Source: Mycobacterium pseudokansasii (GTDB taxonomy: Bacteria > Actinomycetota > Actinomycetes > Mycobacteriales > Mycobacteriaceae). From it: a stretch of DNA of 64,000 nt. Below are positions 17,664 through 25,560 of the stretch, in pieces. The notes under the pieces are model-generated. The model was not told where the DNA came from. It made no database searches and saw only the letters and a list, made by a program, of their open reading frames with translations. Numbering within the stretch: position 1 is the first letter of the stretch; every line of letters begins with the position of its first letter. The position numbers and the translations under genes are program-made. The stretch is taken from NCBI RefSeq assembly GCF_900566075.1, contig NZ_UPHU01000001.1:5580325-5644324 (forward strand), read 5' to 3'.

Positions 17664-20600
17664 ATGGCATTCGAAAAGCCGACACCGGTGACCCAGCTGA
17701 CGCTGGAACTCCGACTCGCCACGATGATGACGGGCGGGGTCAGTCTCGCGGTCTGGATCGCCGGCGTCGCACGTGAGCTCAACCTGCTCGCGCAAGCCTC
17801 ACAATGGCGCAGGGCGGGCGGGACCTTCCCGACGAACAGCCGGCTCACCACCGAGTCGACGGCATCCCTGCGGCTTTATGCCCAACTCATCGACCTGCTC
17901 GACATGATCGTCGACATCGACATCCTGTCCGGGACAAGCGGGGGCGGCATCAACGCGGCTTTGCTTGCGTCGTCGCGCATCTCGGGGGCTGATCTCGGCG
18001 GGCTGCGCGACCTGTGGCTCGATCTCGGGTCCCTGACCGACCTGTTACGAGACCCGCGAGACGAATTCACACCGTCCCTGCTGTACGGCGACGAGAAGCT
18101 GTTCGCCACGCTGGCGACCCAGCTGCCCAGACTCGAGATCGGTCCGTTCCCGCCTGCGGAGTTTCCCGGCGGTATCCGGATCCCGTCCACCACCTTGTAC
18201 ATCACGACAACCCTGCTGTCCGGAGAGGCGAGTAGCTTCACCGACTCGTTCGGCACTCGCGTCCAATACGTCAACCGGCGTGGCCTGTTCACCTTCACCG
18301 AGGCAGACCTGACGGACAAGGGGATCGCCTCGGCTCTGGCGCTGGCTGCGCGCAGCTCGGCCTCGTTTCCCCTCGCGTTCGAGCCCTCGTTCGTGCCCTT
18401 CATGAAGGGGACCCCCGCGCAGGGCGCTGTCCCGGCTCGACCACCGATGGCGCCGTACGCCAATATCACCCGTCCGCACTGGGTCGCCGACGGCAGCCTG
18501 CTCGACAATCGGCCCATCGACGTGTTACTCAAGCGCATCTGCGACCGCCCCGCCCGGCGTCCGGTGCGCCGGGTGCTTCTGTTCGTCGTGCCGTCGTCCG
18601 GACCCCCACCGAACCTGATGCAACAGGCGGCACCGGACAGCGCCGACGAGCGGCTCGGGCTGCTCGCCAGCCTGCTGCGGGATCTGGGGGCGATCACCAC
18701 TCAGTCCATCGCGACCGACCTGCGAGCGATACGCGGCCATCAGGACCGCACGGCAGCGCGGATCGACGCGAAACTGCGCCTGGCCGAGCTGGCCGCGACG
18801 CTGCCGCACGGTTCTCGGCTACTGACACCGCCGCTGCTGACCGACTACCAGTCACGTGAGGCACAACAACATGCGCGCGAGCTGACCGATGCGCTGTTCC
18901 GCCAGCTCGGCAGCTGGCTACCGGCGTCGAGCACTGACGCCGAACGGGTTCCCAAGAACTGGGAACCCGAACTGGCGGCAGTCGACACCGAGAAGGCGTG
19001 TCGCCAACACATCACCGAGGCGCTACTGAGTTGTTGGTCGCAACCGCCCCACCAGCCGCTGCCCGAGAGCACCGCCGAGCTCGCCCGGTATGGCCAGCCG
19101 GCATACGAGCTTGCCAAAGGCAGTGCGCTCGCCGTCGCCCAGGCGGCATACCACCTGGCGAAGTCGGACGCCGATATCGCCGAATTGGCGGCGCTCACGG
19201 CCGCCGTCCATGCCGCCGGCCCGTCGCCCACCGCGGTCGACCTGGGTGATCTTGTGCGCGCGGTATGCGAGAACACGTCCATCCGCGAAGGGTCGCTCAA
19301 GGATGCCGCCGCCTTGATCGCCGACGGCTATCTCCAACAGTTAGCGGTGCGACAGGACGCCTGGGACCGGCTCGGCGACGCGTTGGTCAACGGCTATGAC
19401 ACGCTAAAGCGGTTGTGCGCCAACGCCGCAGCGGCCGCCGGCGCCGAGCGAGGCGGGTTGCCGTCACATGATCGCGTTGGTCCCAGTGCGCTCGATACCT
19501 ACCTGGACTACCTGGGGGCCGGCGACGACCCCGCGGCGATCGCGACGAAATTGTTCGATCTGGCCGCGACGCAGCGGGCCATGCTGCCGGCAGATTCGGG
19601 CATCGAGCAGCCGGTGGAGCTCGTACAGGTGAGTGCCGATACCCGCAGTCTGCTTGCGCCCGACTGCCGGAGTGCCCAGCAGAAACTCACCGGTATGCAG
19701 TTCCATCAGTTCGGCGCCTTCTACAAGCGGTCCTGGCGAATCAATGACTGGATGTGGGGACGGCTGGACGCAGCCGGCTGGCTCGTCCATGTCCTGCTGA
19801 ACCCACGACGTGTGCATTGGATTGCGCAGACCCGAGTTGGCACACCCGGACCAGAGAGCCGGGCGCAGTGGTTTCTGCGCCAACTCAAAGCCCTAGGCGC
19901 ACCTGAGTTTCCGCGTTCGGGCTACCGGCTGCCAACCTTTGGTGGCGGCCCCGAGCAGCTACTGACCGAAACCATGGTGCTCGACGAGCTGGCATTTCTG
20001 GACGACCCGACGATGCCGTTGCCGACGAGCATTCCGCTGACCGCGCTGTGGCTGGCGCAGGCGTGGCACCAACGAATCCTCGATGAGGAGCTGGACACAC
20101 TGGCCAACACGGTGATCGACCCGCAACCGGGACAGCGGCCGGATTGGAGCCCGACAACGTCGCGCAGCTGGGCCAAGAAGGTGTTGGCCGCGACCCCGGG
20201 GGACGCCAAATATGCTCTGCTGAACGAGAACCCCGTCGCGGGCGAAACGTTCGCCAGCGACAAGCGCTCGCCGCTGATGGCGCAAACCCTTGCGAAGGCC
20301 GTCGCGACCGCATCCGCGGCGGCGGGCTCAATTCGGTTGCTACCCAGTGCTTTCAAACCGTCCGTGGTCACACTGCGAACGCTGGCGCTCGGTGGATACC
20401 GGGTCGTGTCGTTGACCAAAGGCATTGCCCGGACCACGATCCTGGTCGGCGTAATGCTGCTGATCCTGGGTGTTGCCACCGCCATTCAGTCGGCAACGGT
20501 GCTCGGCGTTACCGGCCTGATCATGGCCGGAACCGGCAGTTACCTGATCGTCCTGGGGACCTGGCAGTTCTCCAGCAGGTCGCTCTTTGCGCTGCTATCG

Positions 20601-20798
20601 GTCACTCTGGCCGGCGCGGTCCTTTCGCTGGCAACGCCCGTCGCACGTAGCTGGCTGTTCGGCGACGCGGACCATCCCGGGCTGCTGGGCGCCAACATCT
20701 ACTGGCTCGGCGAACAGTGGTGGCGGCCGCTGATCGCCGTGGGCGCGGTCGCGCTGGGCATCACGGTCATCGCGGCCGCCAAGCCCGGACGCCGGTGA
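17664..20798 (+). CDS. Patatin-like phospholipase with C-terminal membrane segments (Rv3479-like)
   Basis: The product is 1044 residues. A patatin domain covers residues about 15-300, with nucleophile Ser92 in GTSGGG and the catalytic Asp276 in VADGSLLDN, giving the Ser-Asp dyad of patatin lipid acyl hydrolases. A long helical middle follows (DUF3376-like). The C-terminus, about residues 920-1040, has 3-4 hydrophobic segments (TTILVGVMLLILGVATAIQ, LIMAGTGSYLIVLG, ALLSVTLAGAVLSLA, PLIAVGAVALGITVIAAA), so it is membrane-anchored. It matches Rv3479 in length and architecture. AAGGGTG precedes the ATG at 17664. A role in phospholipid turnover is inference. Confidence 0.87.
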   Translation: MAFEKPTPVTQLTLELRLATMMTGGVSLAVWIAGVARELNLLAQASQWRRAGGTFPTNSRLTTESTASLRLYAQLIDLLDMIVDIDILSGTSGGGINAALLASSRISGADLGGLRDLWLDLGSLTDLLRDPRDEFTPSLLYGDEKLFATLATQLPRLEIGPFPPAEFPGGIRIPSTTLYITTTLLSGEASSFTDSFGTRVQYVNRRGLFTFTEADLTDKGIASALALAARSSASFPLAFEPSFVPFMKGTPAQGAVPARPPMAPYANITRPHWVADGSLLDNRPIDVLLKRICDRPARRPVRRVLLFVVPSSGPPPNLMQQAAPDSADERLGLLASLLRDLGAITTQSIATDLRAIRGHQDRTAARIDAKLRLAELAATLPHGSRLLTPPLLTDYQSREAQQHARELTDALFRQLGSWLPASSTDAERVPKNWEPELAAVDTEKACRQHITEALLSCWSQPPHQPLPESTAELARYGQPAYELAKGSALAVAQAAYHLAKSDADIAELAALTAAVHAAGPSPTAVDLGDLVRAVCENTSIREGSLKDAAALIADGYLQQLAVRQDAWDRLGDALVNGYDTLKRLCANAAAAAGAERGGLPSHDRVGPSALDTYLDYLGAGDDPAAIATKLFDLAATQRAMLPADSGIEQPVELVQVSADTRSLLAPDCRSAQQKLTGMQFHQFGAFYKRSWRINDWMWGRLDAAGWLVHVLLNPRRVHWIAQTRVGTPGPESRAQWFLRQLKALGAPEFPRSGYRLPTFGGGPEQLLTETMVLDELAFLDDPTMPLPTSIPLTALWLAQAWHQRILDEELDTLANTVIDPQPGQRPDWSPTTSRSWAKKVLAATPGDAKYALLNENPVAGETFASDKRSPLMAQTLAKAVATASAAAGSIRLLPSAFKPSVVTLRTLALGGYRVVSLTKGIARTTILVGVMLLILGVATAIQSATVLGVTGLIMAGTGSYLIVLGTWQFSSRSLFALLSVTLAGAVLSLATPVARSWLFGDADHPGLLGANIYWLGEQWWRPLIAVGAVALGITVIAAAKPGRR

Positions 20799-20805
20799 AA
20801 CCACC

Positions 20806-21495
20806 TTATAGCGCACGGATCCCGTTGTAGAGCACCATCACTCCGATCAAGACCAAGACCACCGCGAGCATCGCGGCGTGGTTCTTGGCCATCCATTCTT
20901 TGAGCCGGGTCAGCGGCTCGTCGAGGCGATCAGCGGCACTCAGATAACCCACTATCGGCAAGGCGACCGTACTCCCGGCGAGGGTGACGAAGATCGCGGC
21001 GCATATCCACTTACCGGCGACGCCGAGCGCACTGGTGCCGATAGCCAATCCGCCGGCCAGGCAAATGATCAGAACCTCGGGTCGTAGCACCACCAGCACC
21101 GCCGCGGTAATGCCGGCGCGCCGCGGAGTAATCGTCGAGAACGACCGCATCCAGCGCGGCGATTCCGCGTGTCCATGGCGGGTCAGCCAACGGTAGCCGC
21201 CGAACAAGATCAGCGCCGAACCAAGGACCACCCGCAACCAGGAGGCCCAGGCCGGCGGCGTCCGGTGCAGGCCGCCGAGCAGGCCCGACCCCGCTACGAA
21301 GATGGCGGTCACCGCGGCCAGCCCCAGCAGCCAGCCACTCAGGAATGCCAGGCCCGTCGGCCGCGGCCGCGGCGCGTGTAGGACCAGGACCGCCGGGATG
21401 ACCGTCAACGGCGAAACCGCGATCACGAGCGCGAGCGGAACCAGACTGGCTAGCACCGCACCCCAATTTGCTGTCACGGGCTGAAATCTTCGCAT
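20806..21495 (-). CDS. GAP/Sap-family integral membrane protein (Rv3481c-like)
   Basis: The product is 229 residues, the length I recall for Rv3481c. It has six hydrophobic segments, beginning LASLVPLALVIAVSPLTVIPAVLVL, with FLSGWLLGLAAVTAIFVAGSGLL and a C-terminal LAVVLVLIGVMVLYNGIRAL. The pattern of APRPRPTGLAFLSGWLLG belongs to the GAP (Sap) family linked to glycolipid/peptidolipid export. ATG 21495 is chosen where homology begins; the frame is open to 21747 but reads as non-protein. Its 3' end meets that of the patatin-like gene. Confidence 0.82.
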   Translation of the reverse strand: MRRFQPVTANWGAVLASLVPLALVIAVSPLTVIPAVLVLHAPRPRPTGLAFLSGWLLGLAAVTAIFVAGSGLLGGLHRTPPAWASWLRVVLGSALILFGGYRWLTRHGHAESPRWMRSFSTITPRRAGITAAVLVVLRPEVLIICLAGGLAIGTSALGVAGKWICAAIFVTLAGSTVALPIVGYLSAADRLDEPLTRLKEWMAKNHAAMLAVVLVLIGVMVLYNGIRAL

Positions 21496-21566
21496 CGACC
21501 GGCCACCCCAATGCGCCCCGGGGTTCGATCTCCAAGCGATTCGCCATGACGAGCGATGATCCGGTC

Positions 21567-21580
21567 TATGATCCGGCGTT
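21567..21580 (+). promoter_or_regulatory. Leaderless-type -10 element for the Bcr-type transporter
   Basis: TATGAT at 21567-21572 lies 8 bases before the GTG at 21581 and no ribosome-binding site is visible. A 9-base direct repeat (ATGATCCGG) overlaps it. Confidence 0.4.
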
Positions 21581-22810
21581 GTGTGGGACGCGTATCCCGA
21601 ACGTGGGCCCGCGTCGCCGCCACGGTATCTCGTTGCGATCCTGATGTTCGTCGTGCCGCTGAGCCAGATCCCGCTGGACCTGTACACCCCCGCGCTGCCA
21701 CAGATGGTCGTCGATCTGCATGCGTCGCCGACGGCGATGCAACACACCGTGGCGGCCTACCTCCTCGGGATGAGTTTGGCGTTCGTGCCCGTCGGAGTCG
21801 TCGCGGACGCCCGGGGCCGCAAACCGGTCCTGCTGACCTGCCTGGGCATCATGGTCGCGACCAGTGCGCTGTGCGCGGTGGCCGGCAGCGTGCCGGTGCT
21901 TCTCGCGGCGCGCTTCGTCGAGGGCGCGGCCGCGTCGGCCTGCATGGTGGTGCCCTACGCCATCGCCGCTGATTGCTTCCGCGGCCGGCGATTGACGTCG
22001 GTGTCGGGGCTGCTCGGCGTCGCATGGGGGCTGGCGCCGGTGCTGGCGCCCGCGGCTGGCGGGGTGCTGGTCCAGTTTCTCGACTGGCGGCTGGTGTTCG
22101 CCTCGATCGCGGTGTTGGCCGCACTCGCCGCGGTGGTCGTCGTGCCGCTATTGCCCGAAACGCTTGCGCGGCAGAAACGTTCACCGATCCACCCGCGGGC
22201 GACCGCGCGGGTTCTGGCTACCGCGCTGCGGCATCGGGTGTTTTGCAGCTTCGTGCTGGTTTTCGGATTGATGGCCTCGGCGCAGCTCGCCTTCGGAGTG
22301 GCCGGGCCCTTCCTGTACCAGGGGAACCTGGGTTTCTCCCCGGCGGCATACGGCTTGATGGCGCTGATCGTCGGGGTGGCGAATCTGTGCGGCGAACTGG
22401 CTTGCGGGATACTGGCCGTTCGCCTCTCGGCGCGTCGGCTGGCGATGGGCGCACTGGCGGTCTTCGGCATCGGCACCGCGGTGCTGGTCGGGTCGGGCCT
22501 GCTGATCGGAAACGACGCGTGGGCACTCACGATCGGCTCCTGTCTGGCATTGTCCGGGTGCGGGGTGCTCTGCCCGCAGATGTACGGCCTGGCGATGGGC
22601 CTGTTCGTCCGGAATCTCGGATTGATCGGCGGTCTGGTGAGCGGTATCGGTTATCTCGTGGTCAGCGCCGCCATGGCAGCTGTCGGCGCATTCCACGAGC
22701 GCACCCAGACACCGCTGGGGCTGTTGTTCGCGGCATGCGGCGCAACAGCATTCGTGTTGCTCGCCTGGGCCATGGCCAGGTACGAACGAGTCCGGCAACC
22801 GGCACATTGA
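21581..22810 (+). CDS. MFS drug-resistance transporter, Bcr/CflA type, 12 TM
   Basis: This is a 409-residue DHA1-type MFS protein with 12 hydrophobic segments. The signature of the Bcr/CflA group is visible: QIPLDLYTPALPQMV in TM1, motif A GVVADARGRKPVLL, and GLLGVAWGLAPVLAPAAGGVLVQFLDWRLVF (motif C). It would export small molecules across the inner membrane by proton antiport; substrate unknown. GTG 21581 is used as start. Divergent from the GAP-family gene by 85 bases. Confidence 0.87.
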   Translation: MWDAYPERGPASPPRYLVAILMFVVPLSQIPLDLYTPALPQMVVDLHASPTAMQHTVAAYLLGMSLAFVPVGVVADARGRKPVLLTCLGIMVATSALCAVAGSVPVLLAARFVEGAAASACMVVPYAIAADCFRGRRLTSVSGLLGVAWGLAPVLAPAAGGVLVQFLDWRLVFASIAVLAALAAVVVVPLLPETLARQKRSPIHPRATARVLATALRHRVFCSFVLVFGLMASAQLAFGVAGPFLYQGNLGFSPAAYGLMALIVGVANLCGELACGILAVRLSARRLAMGALAVFGIGTAVLVGSGLLIGNDAWALTIGSCLALSGCGVLCPQMYGLAMGLFVRNLGLIGGLVSGIGYLVVSAAMAAVGAFHERTQTPLGLLFAACGATAFVLLAWAMARYERVRQPAH

Positions 22811-22857
22811 CGACCGCCGGTGACCGGCCATCCGTCCGGGGCGCCTGACCGTCCTGA

Positions 22858-23427
22858 TCCTGGTCAGGACTGCGGCTTCTTGCCGACCGCGACCGGCGCC
22901 GAACTCGGCGGCAGCAGCAGATTGCCGCGAAGGCTGCCCTCGGCGGTGCGGCCGCCGCCCTGGTCATCGCCGTCCTGGGGGTCGGCGCGATCGCGCGCAA
23001 CCCGACTGCCCACACCGTCTCGCAAGCCGGGCTGATGTCCGAGCCGCTGGCGCCAGCACCGGTGGTGCTGCCGTTCACCGGGCTCAACGGCCCCACCCCG
23101 GTCGCGGTCGGCCCCGGTGGCGCCGTTTACGTCGGCGACTACTACAACAATCGGGTGGTGCAGCTGGCGTCCAGTTCGTTCGCCGAGACCGAGCTGCCGT
23201 TCGCCGGACTCAACCGTCCCCAATCCCTGGCGGTCGACAGCACCGGCACCGTGTATGTCTCCGACGCCCGTGGCGAGGTGCTCACCCTGCCCGCCGGCGC
23301 CACCAGCCAGTCGAAGCTGGCCGACACCGGCGCGGAGGATCCCGCGGGTCTGGCGGTCGATACCGGCGGCAACGTCTACGTCGTCGACAGCAATAACAAC
23401 CGGGTGCTCAAACTACCCGCGCGCTAA
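22858..23427 (+). pseudogene. Relic of a PknD-like sensor: one TM segment plus three NHL blades, no kinase domain
   Basis: An open frame from 22858 encodes a basic stretch, a hydrophobic segment (ALGGAAAALVIAVLGVGAIA) and then three NHL-type beta-propeller blades (VLPFTGLNGPTPVAVGPGG, LPFAGLNRPQSLAVDSTG, AGLAVDTGGNVYVVDSNNNR). The blades closely resemble the extracellular six-blade domain of PknD. Only half a propeller is present, no kinase domain precedes it, and no ATG, GTG or TTG lies before the membrane segment. The first possible start, ATG 23035, would drop the membrane anchor and leave 130 residues. I read it as a truncated remnant; a short periplasmic protein from a CTG start is the alternative. 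Confidence 0.6.
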
Positions 23428-23499
23428 CCGATTGGTCCGGATTTCGGTTGCCCGATGCGGGCCAACACGTTCCGCGAGCCGCATACACTGCCTGCAGTG

Positions 23500-23760
23500 A
23501 TGCTTTCTTCGCAGACGAGGTTCGCATTGAGAAGAGTCCCGCTTGGGGTGTGGTTTTCGGTCGTGCTGCTGATCGCCGCGCTAGCCATGCCGATCAAGCA
23601 ACGGTGCGGGACACCGAGCCGCAGCTGCGCCAGCACAATGGACGCGAACGGCAACGTTCACTACTACTACGAGGTCGAACCACTGGGGGTATTTCTCCTG
23701 GAAATGATCACCGGCACCAACATCCGCTGGTATTACACGTCGGGCGAGGAAATCTCGTAA
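23500..23760 (+). CDS. Small membrane protein of unknown function
   Basis: The product is about 86 residues from ATG 23500 (frame open to 23455; GTG 23497 and TTG 23524 also possible). It has one hydrophobic segment (VWFSVVLLIAALAMPI), then a short outer part with two Cys (RCGTPSRSCAS) and a distinctive NVHYYYEVEPLGVFLLEMITGTNIRWYY tail. The family is not recognised. The aromatic tail and codon use suggest a real gene. Confidence 0.55.
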   Translation: MLSSQTRFALRRVPLGVWFSVVLLIAALAMPIKQRCGTPSRSCASTMDANGNVHYYYEVEPLGVFLLEMITGTNIRWYYTSGEEIS

Positions 23761-23784
23761 GCGCAAGGCGCATAAAGAGTTTCG

Positions 23785-24537
23785 CTAGCCCCGGCAGACT
23801 TGCGGCGCATACTGCACGGTTGTGGTAGACGGCGTGTTGAACTGAGAGTCGACGGTGAGCTCGGGAATCACCGGCTGATTTTCGACCCCGAGCCGCTTCA
23901 GTTCGAGATTGATCTGCATGGTGTCGGGGGTGATCCTGCGGGCATTGGTGTCCCGGTCCGGCCGCATCGACGCATCAGTGCTGGCGGGGCCCTGCGTGCG
24001 GACGATGGCTAGGTCGTCGGTGTCCTGTTCCGGGCCGAGTTCGACGAACTTCTTGCCGTTGTTGGCGACACTGTACGTCAGGACGTAACCCACAAAGCCC
24101 GACGAGTGGTTACCCGCCGGCGACTGCGGCAACGGCTGCGCGAATCGAACCACCAGCTGCAACACGCCGCTTCGGGGATGGCCGACATCCACCGACACCA
24201 CGGTGAGGTTGTCGGGCGGCTTCGGTCCGTCTTGCAGCTGGCAGTTGAGCCGCTTCGGAAGGCGCGCCCAGTCGTCGCGGGGTGATTTCACCCAGAAGGC
24301 AAATCCGATTCCGACCGACATCAGCACCAAGGCGATGGGAAGTAGCAGCCGCAGTGCCGCCGGCATCCCCGACCAGCCCCGGCGCACCCCGTTGGCAACG
24401 GAACGAAACGGTGAGCGTGCCCTCGAGCGGTCCGCTCGGCAATGCTTGGTCCAGTGCTGACCGTCCCAAAATCGCTGTCCGCCCGAACCGTCGGGGTTGA
24501 AATACCATCCTGCCGGCGGTGAAGTCGGCACGGTCAC
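23785..24537 (-). CDS. DUF2510 membrane protein (Rv3482c-like)
   Basis: The product is 250 residues. The N-terminal DUF2510 motif (PAGWYFNPDGSGGQRFWDGQHWT) is followed by one membrane segment (LRLLLPIALVLMSVGIGFAFWV, about residues 62-83) and an extracytoplasmic domain of about 165 residues with two Cys (NCQLQDG and a C-terminal VCRG). Function unknown. GTG 24537 has TGGAGC just upstream. It lies 48 bases downstream of the Rv3483c-like gene on the same strand, as in M. tuberculosis, and is probably co-transcribed with it. Confidence 0.82.
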   Translation of the reverse strand: MTVPTSPPAGWYFNPDGSGGQRFWDGQHWTKHCRADRSRARSPFRSVANGVRRGWSGMPAALRLLLPIALVLMSVGIGFAFWVKSPRDDWARLPKRLNCQLQDGPKPPDNLTVVSVDVGHPRSGVLQLVVRFAQPLPQSPAGNHSSGFVGYVLTYSVANNGKKFVELGPEQDTDDLAIVRTQGPASTDASMRPDRDTNARRITPDTMQINLELKRLGVENQPVIPELTVDSQFNTPSTTTVQYAPQVCRG

Positions 24538-24585
24538 GCTCCATTCAACGTCGGGGTCGGTGAGGGCTCGGCCGGGCGCGCCGGA

Positions 24586-25290
24586 TCACGGCGGCGAGTC
24601 CAACGACTCCGGGGGCGGATCGAGCATTTGGACGTGGTCGCCTTGCCACTGAAACCCGACGGTGGTCAGCGTGCCGTCATCACAGGCGTCACAGCTTTGT
24701 CTGCTCCGATACGTGAGGACGACCAGGTCGTCGGTGGAGGCCGGAACCTCCAATTCGGTGAACGGATACGCCACCGGTGTGGCAGTGCCGACGAACGCCC
24801 CGCGGTGAAACATCAGCGCCTGGTCCGGTGAGCTGCGGGTGGCATCCACCACCGTCACCACCACCGCCGACAGGTCCGCGCATGGATCGTAGTCGCTGAA
24901 CTGCGGGGTGGGATTCCACGCTTTGCCGGTCTTCTTGTCCGCGGGGAGCTGGGCAAGAGCCGCGGACACCGCGGTTGCCTCATCCGGCCCGCACGGGCCC
25001 GCGGGCGCCGTAGACGCCGTAGACGCCGTAGACGCCGTAGACGGCGGGTTCGATGGGACGGTCGTGGGCGCCGCCGGTGAACCGGCGGGCCGCTGCTTGC
25101 CCGAGAACACCACGACAGCCACGACGACGAGCGCTACGACAGCGAGGACAGCCAGCAGCGCCGCCACCAGCCAACTGGTACGCGCGGACCGGGACGGCCC
25201 CGACGGTGCGGTCGGTGGAGTCGTATCGACATCGTCGGACGGCTCGTAGGCCGGCGGGGGCCAGTTTGGGTCGATATCGCCCGATGCCAT
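24586..25290 (-). CDS. Membrane-anchored protein with Thr/Ser/Pro-rich linker (Rv3483c-like)
   Basis: From ATG 25290 the product is 234 residues: a Pro-rich cytoplasmic head, one strongly hydrophobic segment (SWLVAALLAVLAVVALVVVAVVVF), a Ser/Thr/Pro-rich linker containing a TAS repeat, then an outer domain with Cys pairs (GPCGPDE...YDPCADL and SCDACDDG). An alternative ATG at 25305 has AGGGAGGG immediately adjacent, too close for normal spacing. Conserved in mycobacteria; function unknown. Divergent from cpsA with about 265 bases between. Confidence 0.78.
   Translation of the reverse strand: MASGDIDPNWPPPAYEPSDDVDTTPPTAPSGPSRSARTSWLVAALLAVLAVVALVVVAVVVFSGKQRPAGSPAAPTTVPSNPPSTASTASTASTAPAGPCGPDEATAVSAALAQLPADKKTGKAWNPTPQFSDYDPCADLSAVVVTVVDATRSSPDQALMFHRGAFVGTATPVAYPFTELEVPASTDDLVVLTYRSRQSCDACDDGTLTTVGFQWQGDHVQMLDPPPESLDSPP
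25007..25042. repeat. 9-bp tandem repeat (GCCGTAGAC, four copies) inside the Rv3483c-like gene
   Basis: Four perfect 9-base units lie in frame within the minus-strand gene and encode a Ser-Thr-Ala repeat in the linker after the membrane segment. Copy number can change without a frameshift, so the linker length may vary between strains. Confidence 0.85.
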
Positions 25291-25485
25291 GTTCGTGCCC
25301 GACATCCCTCCCTGTTGGGCGACAGACGCCACCCCGGTACTTCCGAGCTTGGCGAATTGTAGCCAGAAGGTGCAGGTAGGGGAAATGAACCGGCCGCGGA
25401 GTACCTGCTGCTCAGCGGGTGAATCTGCCCACATCCGCGCATCTGGAGTGGGGGCTGCGCAGCAATCTGCCGCATACTAGACGGC

Positions 25486-25560
25486 ATGCAGCAAGCGACG
25501 TCCCCGCAAACCGCCGGCCCGGTGCCGGCCGGTGAACCGGTGACGGGTCGAGGCTGGTGA
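25486..25560 (+). CDS. Possible 24-residue leader ORF coupled to cpsA
   Basis: ATG 25486 opens a 24-codon frame (MQQATSPQTAGPVPAGEPV...) whose TGA overlaps the GTG/ATG start of cpsA. The junction TGGTGATG gives stop and start overlap typical of translational coupling. CATACT ends 7 bases before this ATG, consistent with a leaderless start. cpsA itself lacks a clear ribosome site. Not recognised as a known peptide; it could also be chance. Confidence 0.35.
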   Translation: MQQATSPQTAGPVPAGEPVTGRGW

